In this document: piece by piece, positions 16,198 to 25,282 of the stretch
Layout: each line of letters begins with the position of its first letter
Position numbering within the stretch: the first letter of the stretch is position 1
Source: Candidatus Binatus sp.
GTDB lineage: Bacteria; Desulfobacterota; Binatia; Binatales; Binataceae
Direction of reading: 5' to 3'
DNA: 64,000 bases
Assembly: GCF_030646925.1 (NCBI RefSeq)
Contig: NZ_JAUSKL010000076.1
Span: forward strand, 1-64,000
The notes under the pieces: generated by a model
Told to the model about the DNA's origin: nothing
Seen by the model: the letters and a program-made list of their open reading frames with translations, nothing else
Database searches by the model: none
Position numbers and translations under genes: made by a program

Positions 16198-17052
16198 TCA
16201 GTTCGCGTCTCGCGATGAAAGCGGGTGAGATTCCTTCCAGCTTCGCGCGACATTGGCCATCGTCGTGAACTCGATTCCGCGATGGCTCCCGATATGGCGG
16301 ACCAGCCGCTCGAGCATCAGCAATCGATGCCCACGGCCAATCACCTGCGGATGCATCGTGAGCGTGTACACGCCTTCGCCAAGTCGATCGTGGAGATAGT
16401 CGAAATCGCCGGCCCAGATGTCGTAGACCGCGTTGGGGGACGACAGGCCCTGCTGGATTCCGTTGCGGCTCGAGAAGTATTCGAACGCTGGAAAATCATC
16501 GAGGCCCCAGGTGAACGGAATCTCAACGACGTCGATATCCTTGCCGAAGATGTACGGGCCGTCATTCGAGGGGTTGTCGCCGGAGCGCAAATAGTAGGGC
16601 GAAAAATCGTCGCCCATCAGACTCGAGTCGTAGAGAAAGCCGCGGTCGTGGAGCAGATCGACCATGTTGTAACTGAGACCGGCGCCCGGCGATCGATGCC
16701 CCAGCGGACGATGCCCGGTCATCCGCGTCAGCACTTCATTGCCGCGATCGAGAATCTCGGCTTCGTCTTCAGCGTCCTTGGGGCGCGTGTGAAGGTAGCC
16801 ATGATTGCCGATTTCGTGGCCGTCGGTCATCAGCGCCTCGATGATATGCGGATAGGTTTCGGCGCTGTGGCCGGGGACGAACCAGGTCGATTTGATGCCC
16901 CATTCGCGGAGCATCGCGATCAGCCGCTCGGCGCCTACGCGGCCGAACTCGCCGCGGGAAATGGCGCTCAGTGAAGTCGCGTGAAAGCCGCCGAGCCAGA
17001 GCGAGATCGCGTCGAAGTCGAATGTCAGGCAGACTGAAATTTTCTTTTCCAT
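16198..17052 (-). CDS. Polysaccharide deacetylase (NodB family)
   Basis: This encodes 284 residues. NodB motifs are visible: CLTFDFDA (catalytic and metal Asp), HEIGNHGYLH (metal His pair), GHRSPGAG, and TMHPQ toward the end. The arrangement is closest to the HpPgdA/PuuE branch, which acts on peptidoglycan, chitin-like oligomers or allantoin-like substrates. No signal peptide is seen, which favours a cytoplasmic PuuE/HpPgdA-like enzyme over a secreted one. ATG 17052 has GAGG 9 bases upstream; a longer open frame overlaps the M1 peptidase gene and is rejected. It lies 10 bp after the M1 gene on the same strand, probably one operon. Confidence 0.85.
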   Translation of the reverse strand: MEKKISVCLTFDFDAISLWLGGFHATSLSAISRGEFGRVGAERLIAMLREWGIKSTWFVPGHSAETYPHIIEALMTDGHEIGNHGYLHTRPKDAEDEAEILDRGNEVLTRMTGHRPLGHRSPGAGLSYNMVDLLHDRGFLYDSSLMGDDFSPYYLRSGDNPSNDGPYIFGKDIDVVEIPFTWGLDDFPAFEYFSSRNGIQQGLSSPNAVYDIWAGDFDYLHDRLGEGVYTLTMHPQVIGRGHRLLMLERLVRHIGSHRGIEFTTMANVARSWKESHPLSSRDAN

Positions 17053-17062
17053 CGCCGTCGCC

Positions 17063-19657
17063 TCAGGATTGTTTGTCGCGCGCGAGCGCCTCCAACTTAT
17101 CGAGCCGCATCTGCAGCTTTTTGTTGTCGTCGCGCATTTTGTCGATATCCTCGCGAAGCCGCTGTCCTTCTTCGACGCGCGTGCGGCCTTCGTTGATCGA
17201 CGCGATCGCGTCGTTTGCATGGCGCTGCACTCTGCCATCCAAATCGCGATTGGCCAGGCGTTGCAAGAAAGGCAAAGCGCGCGCGTCTCCAATCTCAGCC
17301 AGAGCGCCCGAAATTCGCATCCGGACCATGAACTCGCGGTCGTCGCAGAGCGGCGTGAGCCAATCGAGAATTTCGAGTCGCCGATTTTCCTTAAGCGCTG
17401 CGAATCGCGCCAGAGCACCGATCGCGGCGACGCGGGCGCGCGGCGGCTGTCCATACTTCGTCCAGTCGCGCGCGATATCGATCGCGCGGTCGTCGCGCGC
17501 TTCAGCAAGACCGCCCAGCGCGTGCGCACGAATCACGTCGAGATACGATTCGCGCGTGAGCGCATCGTTCAGATGCTCGAATGCGCGCGCGTCGCGAGTC
17601 TTGCCGAGCGCGTGGGCAGCCTCGGCTTCGACGAAGTAGCTCTCGTCGCCCTTCCCCAGCACGTCGGAGAGCGCCGCAGCCGCGCGGCTATCGCCGCGGA
17701 AATTTCCCAGCGCTCGCACCACCGCGCGCCGCGCCTTGGGATGCGGCAACGTAAGGCCTTCGAGCAGCGCGTCGCGCGCTGCATCGGTGCGAATCGTGCC
17801 GAGCGCATTGGCCGCGTCGGCCTGCACGCCCCAGAACTTGTCACCGAGCATCGCGGTTCGCAGCGCCGCGGTGGCGTCGGGACTTCCCTCATTGCCAAGT
17901 TCGCGCGCGGCCGCCGCACGACCAATCGCCTCGGGGGCGTGGCGCAACTCGACGTCGAGCGCCTCGCGGCTCCGCTTATGCTTGAGCGTTTTCACGATGT
18001 CGTGCTCAGGATCGAAGCGCACCGCTTTGGGCGCCTTCTCGCAGATGAAATTGAACACCTGCTCGCGTTCCTTGATGTCCACGCGATGGCGAATCTCGTT
18101 TCCGTCGGCGTCCATCAGCGCGATCGTCACGGGGAACTTGAACACCGGCGTCATCTCGCTGGTCTTATGCGTTTGCTTGACAGTGACGCTGAGCAGCTTT
18201 CGCTTGTCGTCGAAGGAACTCGAGACTTCGATTTCCGGATGCCCTTCCTTGTACACCCATTGGTCGAAGAACCTGTCGAGATTGCGTCCGGTGGCGTCCT
18301 CGAAGGCGCGCTGCAAATCCTGCGTGATCACGTTGGCGCCGCGATGACGCGTGCAATAGAGATTCAGCGAGCTGAAGAATAGATCGTCGCCAACCGTGCG
18401 CCGCAGCATGTGCAGCACGAGACTGCCTTTCTCATACAGATGACGATCGAAAAGATCGATTGGCGTGCGATAGCGATGGCACACAATCGGCCGGCGGTAG
18501 CGATGCGAATCCTCGTCGAGGTAGCCCTCGCGATCCTGGCGGACGTTCCATGCGAACTCGTCGGCGCCGAGATTCTCCTCGCACCAGAGCGCCTCGAAGT
18601 AAGTCGCAAATCCTTCGTTCAGCCACGCATGCGCCCAATCACGGCAAGTCAGCAAATCGCCCCACCATTGATGCGCCAGTTCGTGTGCAACCAGCGGATC
18701 GCTCTTGAAATCGAGATGAGCGCGCGCGTCGTGCATCGTGTCGGCGGTCTGGGTCGTCGCCGAGGAATTTTCCATCCCGCCGAAAATGAAATCGCTGACG
18801 GCGACCTGCGCATATTTGGCGTAAGGATAGGGCACGCCGATTTTGCGCTCGAAGAATTGAATCATCTTCGGCGTGTTGCCAAAGGCGCGGCGCGCGTCGT
18901 CCTCGCGTCCCGGCGCGACGTAATACGTCACCGGCGTGTCACCTGCGCGTTCTTCAATCACAACGAACTCACCGGCCGCCAGCGTGATCAGATACGTGGA
19001 ATGCGGCACCTCGTGGCGCCAATGAAAGGTGCGCGTCTTCGCGGCGCGATTCGAGGTCGTTTCGACGAGCGCGCCGTTCGAGATCGCGGTGAATTTTTCC
19101 GGCACGGTCGCGATAACTTCGCTGGTGGTGCGATTGTTCGGGTAGTCGTAGCACGGAAACCAGTAGCGCGAATCTTCATCCTCGCCCTGCGTCCACGCCT
19201 GCACGGGTTTGTGCGGATAGCCGTCGTCGGGACCGACGAAATAAAGTCCGCGGCGCGGGCGCGCTGAATAATCGATCGCGATTTCGATTTCATCGCCGGC
19301 CGCGAGCGCGCGGGGCAGCGCAATTTGCAGCGTGCCATCGGCGTGCTCGAACGAAGCGGGTTCGTTCGCGACGCGCACCGCATCGATTTGCATTTCGAGT
19401 GCGTCGAATTCGAGCTTGTCGACGCCGCCTACGATCGCGGACAATCGATGCGTCGCGGTGCCGGCGATTCGTTTGTCGGCAAAATCGAGCGCGACTTCGA
19501 GCTTGATATGCTTGATGTTGGCGGCGCGATCGCGCGCCCATTTCTGTTCGACCTGATCGGGCTGAAACGCGCGGCGCCCGCGCGCGAAGGCGATCGTGAA
19601 TGCGTCGCGGTCGCCGATTTCGGATGCGAGTTGATCGAATAAACGCGGCTTGTGCAT
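17063..19657 (-). CDS. M1 family aminopeptidase with C-terminal HEAT repeats
   Basis: This encodes 864 residues. It has an N-terminal beta-domain (about 45-230) and a catalytic domain with GGMEN (293-297, N-terminal amine recognition) and HELAH (325-329) plus Glu348, the complete zinc site. There is no signal peptide, so it is a cytosolic peptidase releasing N-terminal residues. From about 590 to 830, helical repeats (DATAALRTAMLGDKFWGVQ, AARDALLEGLTLPHPKARRA and others) form HEAT-like units where classical PepN has its ERAP1-type domain. The end (RLREDIDKMRDDNKKLQMRL) is a coiled coil. ATG 19657 has AGGA 8 bases upstream. The deacetylase gene follows. Confidence 0.92.
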   Translation of the reverse strand: MHKPRLFDQLASEIGDRDAFTIAFARGRRAFQPDQVEQKWARDRAANIKHIKLEVALDFADKRIAGTATHRLSAIVGGVDKLEFDALEMQIDAVRVANEPASFEHADGTLQIALPRALAAGDEIEIAIDYSARPRRGLYFVGPDDGYPHKPVQAWTQGEDEDSRYWFPCYDYPNNRTTSEVIATVPEKFTAISNGALVETTSNRAAKTRTFHWRHEVPHSTYLITLAAGEFVVIEERAGDTPVTYYVAPGREDDARRAFGNTPKMIQFFERKIGVPYPYAKYAQVAVSDFIFGGMENSSATTQTADTMHDARAHLDFKSDPLVAHELAHQWWGDLLTCRDWAHAWLNEGFATYFEALWCEENLGADEFAWNVRQDREGYLDEDSHRYRRPIVCHRYRTPIDLFDRHLYEKGSLVLHMLRRTVGDDLFFSSLNLYCTRHRGANVITQDLQRAFEDATGRNLDRFFDQWVYKEGHPEIEVSSSFDDKRKLLSVTVKQTHKTSEMTPVFKFPVTIALMDADGNEIRHRVDIKEREQVFNFICEKAPKAVRFDPEHDIVKTLKHKRSREALDVELRHAPEAIGRAAAARELGNEGSPDATAALRTAMLGDKFWGVQADAANALGTIRTDAARDALLEGLTLPHPKARRAVVRALGNFRGDSRAAAALSDVLGKGDESYFVEAEAAHALGKTRDARAFEHLNDALTRESYLDVIRAHALGGLAEARDDRAIDIARDWTKYGQPPRARVAAIGALARFAALKENRRLEILDWLTPLCDDREFMVRMRISGALAEIGDARALPFLQRLANRDLDGRVQRHANDAIASINEGRTRVEEGQRLREDIDKMRDDNKKLQMRLDKLEALARDKQS

Positions 19658-20205
19658 GGCCGCGATCCTACGAACCGGGCCGCAGGTACGCAAACGCTCG
19701 CGCGATGCGCAAGCCGGCGGCATCGAGAAAAGAGAGAAGAAGAAAAATCGAAACCTCACGAGGTTTCGAGCTTCCCGTGGCGAAAGGATGCGGGCTCCGC
19801 CCTGTTAGTAGTGGGAGTGGGACAAAAAGAGGAACCGAAGAAGTTGGACGTGAGGCCGCCGCGATCTAGTGCCTAGCGTGATTTCGAACGGCCCATTATG
19901 TTTCGAGGAAAGGCACCAATGCTCTGCTCGAACCACGCCCGAGAAGCAGCGATATGAAGAGCGGTAAACGCGCGCAGATTCGTCATTCTCATTCAGTGGA
20001 TGCTGGCGTGTGTTCGGAAACCAGGTTCCCACTCCCGCCGGCGAGGATGGATCAGGGGTTCTTCGACTTTGTCGCGTCCGGCGACATACAAATGCGGGTC
20101 ATCGACTCGGCCTGTGGACCTAACGGACGAAGAAATCAACCCCGAGCGGTGTTTTTTTCATCGTGCAGGTGGTAAAAATCATTTCCCATTCGTAAGATTG
20201 AGGTT
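19658..20205. other. Gene-free left flank of islet 2
   Basis: This 548-bp region lies between the divergent M1 peptidase and the TIGR04255 gene. It carries the left family C repeat (19749-19811). A short plus-strand frame ending at 20209 in an ATGA overlap with the TIGR04255 start (its end reads VDLTDEEINPERCFFHRAGG) could be the remnant of an upstream gene, but its start is not convincing and I do not call it. Confidence 0.5.
19749..19811 (+). repeat. Family C repeat, left inverted copy flanking islet 2
   Basis: This 63-bp segment recurs in reverse complement at 22045-22108 with four substitutions and one single-base gap. Its start is itself a small hairpin (GAAACCT-CACG-AGGTTTC). The conserved core reads AAAGGATGCGGGCTCCGCCC. 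Confidence 0.85.
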
Positions 20206-21021
20206 ATGAGCGAACCAGATCGACACTTGGCGCACTATACCCGACCGCCGTTGGTCGAGACTGTTTGTGGGATACAATTCGGTTCGCTGGCAAAATTCTC
20301 GGCTGTTCACTTCGGCGAGTTCTGGGATGTTGTAAAGGGAGAGTATCCAGAAATCGAGGACCAACCGCCATTGATGGAGGTTTTTGAGGGGACGCCGCCG
20401 TCGATGCTAAAGCCGGCCGCCCAAATGCTTGAGAAACTTCCATTGCCGCGGGTGTTCTACAAGGACCGAACGGGCAACTTTCTTCTACAGGTTCAGCCGT
20501 CACGATTTCTGTCCAACTGGCGCAAGCAGAAGGAAAGCGACGAGTATCCTCGGTTTGGGGCTGCTCAGGAAAGGTTTCTCAAAGGTTGGAGGAATTTTTT
20601 GGAGTTCCTCAGCGCCTCAGGAATAGGGACGCCATCGGCGAATCAATACGAACTGTCTTACATCAACCACGTCACTGGAAGCGCCGGAACTTTCCCGTTA
20701 GCGCTCGCGGAATTTCTTCCGATGTTTTCGTGGATAACGCAAGAGGAGAAATTGCCATCGGTCTTAGAGACGGTAGTCTCTCGGGTCAAGTACGCTTTGC
20801 CAGAGTCGAAGGGAGCGCTTTACGTCTCCATCAGCCATGGCACGCGCACAACGGACGGTGCAGGCGTCGCTGTGATTGATTTAACGGCAAGGGGCCCAGC
20901 CAAGGCGGACTGGTCGGACTTGAAGGATTGGTTTGCGGTTGCTCACGAATGTGCGGTGCTGACCTTCACCGAGATGACATCTCTGAACGCGCATACTATC
21001 TGGGGGCGAGATCATGACTGA
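20206..21021 (+). CDS. TIGR04255 family protein
   Basis: This encodes 271 residues. The N-terminus HYTRPPLVETVCGIQFG, then FLLQVQPSRFLSNWRK, YELSYINHVTG and a C-terminal AHECAVLTFTEMTS...HTIWGR are hallmarks of TIGR04255, a sporadically distributed bacterial family of unknown function. No enzyme motif, signal peptide or membrane segment is visible, so it is cytoplasmic. It is the first of three overlapping genes (8-bp overlap with the next). The GC content is clearly lower than that of neighbouring operons. The sporadic distribution and repeat-bracketed location suggest accessory, perhaps defence-related cargo, which is inference only. Confidence 0.8.
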   Translation: MSEPDRHLAHYTRPPLVETVCGIQFGSLAKFSAVHFGEFWDVVKGEYPEIEDQPPLMEVFEGTPPSMLKPAAQMLEKLPLPRVFYKDRTGNFLLQVQPSRFLSNWRKQKESDEYPRFGAAQERFLKGWRNFLEFLSASGIGTPSANQYELSYINHVTGSAGTFPLALAEFLPMFSWITQEEKLPSVLETVVSRVKYALPESKGALYVSISHGTRTTDGAGVAVIDLTARGPAKADWSDLKDWFAVAHECAVLTFTEMTSLNAHTIWGRDHD

Positions 21022-21406
21022 AGTTTCTAACCGAACCGTCGAACCGGCCAACGGGGCGGAAGTCTTCGCTCAGAGCGCCGGCAGCGTGCGGATTGGTGAA
21101 GATGGTGATATCGAAAGACCCTTCAGGCTAAGGCCCTGGAGCAAGGTCGCTCTGGCGATCGCGATCGCTACGTTGCCTCCCTTCGCCGAGGAATTCCGCA
21201 ACTACGAGTTCAAGACGCAAGTTGCGATTTCGAATCGTGACGTCATTTTCGGTTCGGCTGAGTCTGAGGAGTCGGCGGAGTCAGATGTGTTTGTGATTTC
21301 GAGAAAGCGACCGGTTCTGTTTGCGATGAAAGATGTTTCGATTCGTGTAATTGGACCCCGGCGACCCTTCATCGTTGCCTCCGCTCCCGCGGATGATGAC
21401 GAGTGA
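21014..21406 (+). CDS. Uncharacterised 130-residue protein, second gene of islet 2
   Basis: The ATG at 21014 overlaps the end of the TIGR04255 gene by 8 bases. One moderately hydrophobic stretch (WSKVALAIAIATLPPF, around residue 42) could be an amphipathic or membrane-associated helix. The second half is predicted strands (TQVAISNRDVIFG, DVFVISRKRPVLFAM) and the end is acidic (APADDDE). I do not recognise the family. It ends in a GTGA overlap with the third gene, so its translation is coupled on both sides. Confidence 0.6.
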   Translation: MTEVSNRTVEPANGAEVFAQSAGSVRIGEDGDIERPFRLRPWSKVALAIAIATLPPFAEEFRNYEFKTQVAISNRDVIFGSAESEESAESDVFVISRKRPVLFAMKDVSIRVIGPRRPFIVASAPADDDE

Positions 21407-22002
21407 ACGAATATCCCTGGTACGAGGAAGTTTCAGTGACCGCCCCGTTGACGCAGGGCGACATAATCGAGTCCTGCCCGGTCTTAGTTTTCGACACCAT
21501 TTCCAACTTGGCGGAGATCCAAAACGACGACGAGTACGCGGAAAGGTTGAAAGAGTCTATCGCGGTCGAGACGGATCGCGTTATCGTGATGACGCAAGCC
21601 TGCGACCTCGAGCAAAATAAAGTACGAAACGTAATCCTTTGTCCTGCCTACATCGAGGCAACGTACCACTCCCAATGGAAAGAAGTGCAAGACAGGAATG
21701 GGCAGAAGTCGAACTCAGAAACTTGGAGAAGGTTTCTAAACGACGTCAAAAATGGCCACAAGTGGAATCTCGCACTGATTCAGAGTCGTTTCGAAGGCAA
21801 TGTTCAGACTCCGCTTCAAATCGTCGATTTTCACGAGGTCCTCAGTCTTCCCCGCGATTTCTTGGAGGCTTGGATTAGGAAATCGGGAAATGAACGATTG
21901 CGCGTGCTACCTCCATACAGAGAGCATTTATCTCAAGCGTTTGCGCGGTTTTTCATGAGAGTTGGTTTGCCGCAAGACGTGCAGATATCAAACCTATCGT
22001 AG
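21403..22002 (+). CDS. Uncharacterised 199-residue protein, third gene of islet 2
   Basis: The start is GTG 21403, overlapping the upstream stop by 4 bases. Motifs: YPWYEEVSVTAPLTQGDII near the N-terminus, then DRVIVMTQACDLEQNKVRNV, where the Q-x-C-D-L core looks like a conserved active or binding site, then ILCPAYIEA and a C-terminal helix with HLSQAFARFFMRVGLP. I have seen QGD(I/L)I...TQ(S/A)CDL proteins as hypothetical accessory genes, but no function is known to me. It is cytoplasmic by appearance and the last gene of the cassette. Confidence 0.65.
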   Translation: MNEYPWYEEVSVTAPLTQGDIIESCPVLVFDTISNLAEIQNDDEYAERLKESIAVETDRVIVMTQACDLEQNKVRNVILCPAYIEATYHSQWKEVQDRNGQKSNSETWRRFLNDVKNGHKWNLALIQSRFEGNVQTPLQIVDFHEVLSLPRDFLEAWIRKSGNERLRVLPPYREHLSQAFARFFMRVGLPQDVQISNLS

Positions 22003-22044
22003 GCCGATCTGCAAAGTGCTGGTGACGATTCTGGATCGTCTCAT

Positions 22045-22108
22045 CTACTAGCAGGGCGGAGCCCGCATCCTTTCACAACGGGAAGCCCGAAACCTGCGTG
22101 AGGTTTCG
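22045..22108 (-). repeat. Family C repeat, right inverted copy flanking islet 2
   Basis: This is the reverse-complement partner of 19749-19811, about 92% identical over 64 bp. It lies 43 bp past the last gene of the cassette and 28 bp past the cusA stop, so its hairpin (CCTGCGTGAGG) may also serve as a transcription end for both converging units. Confidence 0.85.
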
Positions 22109-22135
22109 GAAATCCTCTTCCGCTTTGTGTATCTG

Positions 22136-25100
22136 CTAGTGGCGTAGGCGCAAGGCGCGTTCTTTCATGATCGCGAAGAACACCGGCACTAGAATCAGCA
22201 CGTGGATAGTTGAAGTGACCATGCCGCCGACGATCGGCGCGGCGATCGGTTTCATCACATCGGAGCCGACGCCACTTTCGAACAGGATCGGCGCGAGACT
22301 GAGCATCACGACGGCGACCGTCATCAGCTTCGGCCGGAGGCGCTGCACGGCGCCCTCGACGGCGGCGTCGGCGATCGCGGACTTGTCGATCGGGCCTTCG
22401 GCGATGCGTCGATCGAGCGCTTCGTGCAGATAAATGACCATCACGACGCCGGTTTCGACCGCGATTCCGAACAGCGCGATATATCCGACCCAGACCGCGA
22501 CGCTGAAGTTGAAGCCCATGAAATATTGCAGCACCAGTCCGCCGGACATCGCGTAGAGGCACGGAAGAATCAGCACCGCGGCTTCGGCTGCCGACTCGAA
22601 CAGGATGTACAGCAAGATGAAGATTACGCCGAAGACGATCGGCACGATTAGCAGCAGGCGGCTCCGCGCGCGGAGTTGAAACTCGTACTCGCCGGACCAT
22701 TTGAGCGAATAGCCAGTGGGCAAATGCAGATCGCGCGCGAGCGTGCGCTGTGCGCGGGCGACGTAAGTGCCGTAATCGGTGCTGGCGAGATCGATATAAA
22801 CGTAGCCGGTCAGAAGCGCGTCTTCATCGCGAATCATGGTGGGCCCCGAGCCCAGCGCGATGCGCGCGACTTCGCCGAGCGGAATTTGCGCGCCCGACGG
22901 GGTCATCAGCAGCACGCGGCGCAGCTTGTCGAGATTGTCGCGATAGTCGGCGAGATAGCGGACGTTGATCGGATAGCGCTCGCGTCCCTGCACGGTGGTC
23001 GCGATATTTTCGCCGCCGATGCCGGATTTCACGGCGAGTTGCACGTCGCCGACGGTGAGACCGTAGCGCGCGGCCTCGGCGCGATCGACGTTGACGTCGA
23101 TGTAAAATCCTTGCGACACGCGTTCGGCGAACACGCCGCGAGTGCCCTCGACGCCGGTGAGGATTTCCTCGATCTCGGAACCGATCTTTTGAATCACGGT
23201 GAGATCGGGGCCCTGAATCTTTATTCCGACCGGGGTCTTGATGCCGGTGAGTTCCATGTCGAGACGATTCTCGACCGGCATCGTCCACGAGTTGGAAAGG
23301 CCGGGGAAATGGAGGCGCGCGTCCATCTCGGCGACCAGTTTTTCGTAGGTCATGCCGGCGCGCCAGAGGCTGCGCGGCTTCAGCATGATGGTGGTGTCGA
23401 ACATGTCCATCGGGGCGTTGTCGGTGGCGCTATCGGAACGTCCAACGGTGCCGAACACGGTTTCGACTTCGGGGAACGAGCGAATGATCGCGTCCTGCTT
23501 TTGCAGCAGCGCCGACGCCGAGGCAATCGAGATGCCGGGCAGCGCGGTCGGCATATAGAGACTCGCTTCCTCGTACAGCGGCGGCATGAACTGGCTGCCG
23601 ATGCGGAACATCAGCGGCACGGTCAAGGCGAGGAAAATGAGATTCGCGGCGATCGTGAGCGCGCGATGATCGAGGCACCAGCGGATCACCGGCCGATACA
23701 AGTTCTGAAAAAATCGCGAGAGCGGATTATCCTCTTCGGGACGCAGACGGCCGCGAATCAGCAGCACCATCAAAATGGGGACGATCGTGATCGCCAGCAC
23801 CGATGAAAATGTGATCGCAAAAGTCTTGGTGTAGGCGAGCGGACGGAACATCCGTCCTTCCTGCGACTCGAGCATAAAGACAGGCAGGAAAGACACGACG
23901 ATAATCATCAGCGAGAAAAAAATCGGGCGTCCGACCTGATTCGCGGCGGCAAACAGAATGCGATGGCGCTCAGGCTCGGAGATGGAAGTGCCCTGAGCGT
24001 CGGCATCGCGCATCCGTTCCGAGAGATGGCGATAGCCGTTCTCGACCATCACGATCGATGCGTCCACCAGCACGCCGACTGCGAGCGCGAGTCCGCCGAG
24101 CGACATGATGTTCGAGCTGACTTGCAGGAAATACATCGGGATGAAGGTTGCGAGGACGGCGAGCGGCAGCGTGAGGATCGGAATCAGGGCGGAGCGCACG
24201 TGAAACAGGAATATGATGATGACGAGGCTCACGATGATCGCTTCGGCAATCAGGTCGCGCTGGAGCGTGCCGATCGAGCCTTCGATTAGTCCTGCGCGAT
24301 CGTAGCCGGCGACGATTTCGACGCCCGGCGGCAACGTTTTGCGAACCTCGGCGATCTTCCGCTTAACGCCGTCGATAACGTTCAAGGCGTTCTGGCCGTA
24401 GCGCATCACGACGATGCCGCCGACGGCCTCGCCCTCGCCGTTCCATTCCGCGACGCCCTCGCGCAGATCGGGTCCGAAGCTCACGACGCCGAGATCCTTG
24501 ATTAGCACCGGCGTGCCGCCCTCGCTGGCGACGGCGATCTGCTCGAGGTCGGCGAGCGACTTGACGTAGCCGAGGCCGCGCACCATGTAATCCGCGCCCG
24601 ACATCTCGAGCACGCGCCCGCCGACTTCGGAATTGCTGTCCTGGATTTTTTCGATGACGGTTTTCAGTGGAACCTTGAGCGCGAGCAAACGGTTGGGATC
24701 GAGCTTGACCTGGTACTGCTTGACGAAGCCGCCGATAGTCGCGACTTCGGCCACGCCCGGCACGGTTTCGAGCGCGTAGCGGATGTTCCAATCCTGCAGG
24801 CTGCGCAAATCGGCGAGGCTCAGATTGTGGCGGCGATCAAGGATGACGTATTCGTAAACCCAGCCGGCGCCGGTGGCGTCGGGGCCGATCGCGGGATTCA
24901 CGCCGACTGGCAGTTTGCCGGCGATTTGCTGCAGGTACTCGAGCACGCGGCTGCGCGCCCAATAGATGTCGGTGCCGTCCTCGAACACGACGAACACGTA
25001 CGAATCGTTGGGCATCGTTTGCGCGCGAACGGCTTTGACATGCGGCGCCGCGAGCATCGTGGTGACAATTGGATAGGTCACCTGGTCCTCGATCAGGCTG

Positions 25101-25273
25101 GGCGGCTGACCCATCCACTGCGTATGCACGATCACTTGCACGTCGGAGATGTCCGGCAGCGCGTCGAGCGGGATTCGCCTGAGCGACCAGAGTCCGGCGA
25201 ATGCCAGCGCGGCGGTCGCGAGCAAAACGAGAAAGCGATTACGGCTGCACCATGCGATAGTTCGTTCAATCAT
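22136..25273 (-). CDS. cusA: Copper/silver efflux RND pump, inner-membrane subunit
   Basis: This encodes 1045 residues, typical of heavy-metal RND pumps, with 12 membrane helices and two large periplasmic loops. The N-terminus reads IPLDALPDISDVQVIVHTQW and AGWVYEYVI, standard for HME-RND. The three Met residues of the CusA metal site appear conserved (SLYMPTALPGIS, PMDMFDTTIM, NRLDMELTGIKTP), which favours Cu(I)/Ag(I) over Zn/Co/Cd. It uses the proton gradient to pass metal from the periplasmic adaptor to the outer-membrane channel. The gene is last in the operon, 9 bp after cusB. Confidence 0.93.
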   Translation of the reverse strand: MIERTIAWCSRNRFLVLLATAALAFAGLWSLRRIPLDALPDISDVQVIVHTQWMGQPPSLIEDQVTYPIVTTMLAAPHVKAVRAQTMPNDSYVFVVFEDGTDIYWARSRVLEYLQQIAGKLPVGVNPAIGPDATGAGWVYEYVILDRRHNLSLADLRSLQDWNIRYALETVPGVAEVATIGGFVKQYQVKLDPNRLLALKVPLKTVIEKIQDSNSEVGGRVLEMSGADYMVRGLGYVKSLADLEQIAVASEGGTPVLIKDLGVVSFGPDLREGVAEWNGEGEAVGGIVVMRYGQNALNVIDGVKRKIAEVRKTLPPGVEIVAGYDRAGLIEGSIGTLQRDLIAEAIIVSLVIIIFLFHVRSALIPILTLPLAVLATFIPMYFLQVSSNIMSLGGLALAVGVLVDASIVMVENGYRHLSERMRDADAQGTSISEPERHRILFAAANQVGRPIFFSLMIIVVSFLPVFMLESQEGRMFRPLAYTKTFAITFSSVLAITIVPILMVLLIRGRLRPEEDNPLSRFFQNLYRPVIRWCLDHRALTIAANLIFLALTVPLMFRIGSQFMPPLYEEASLYMPTALPGISIASASALLQKQDAIIRSFPEVETVFGTVGRSDSATDNAPMDMFDTTIMLKPRSLWRAGMTYEKLVAEMDARLHFPGLSNSWTMPVENRLDMELTGIKTPVGIKIQGPDLTVIQKIGSEIEEILTGVEGTRGVFAERVSQGFYIDVNVDRAEAARYGLTVGDVQLAVKSGIGGENIATTVQGRERYPINVRYLADYRDNLDKLRRVLLMTPSGAQIPLGEVARIALGSGPTMIRDEDALLTGYVYIDLASTDYGTYVARAQRTLARDLHLPTGYSLKWSGEYEFQLRARSRLLLIVPIVFGVIFILLYILFESAAEAAVLILPCLYAMSGGLVLQYFMGFNFSVAVWVGYIALFGIAVETGVVMVIYLHEALDRRIAEGPIDKSAIADAAVEGAVQRLRPKLMTVAVVMLSLAPILFESGVGSDVMKPIAAPIVGGMVTSTIHVLILVPVFFAIMKERALRLRH

Positions 25274-25282
25274 CGCGCGACC

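Noticed and set aside
17069-18382. 437-codon plus-strand frame opposite the M1 peptidase
   Set aside because: It has no recognisable motif and an Arg/His-rich composition typical of antisense frames in GC-rich DNA.
19954-20209. Short plus-strand frames just before the TIGR04255 gene
   Set aside because: One ends in an ATGA overlap with the gene, but it lacks a good start or family match; treated as a possible remnant only.
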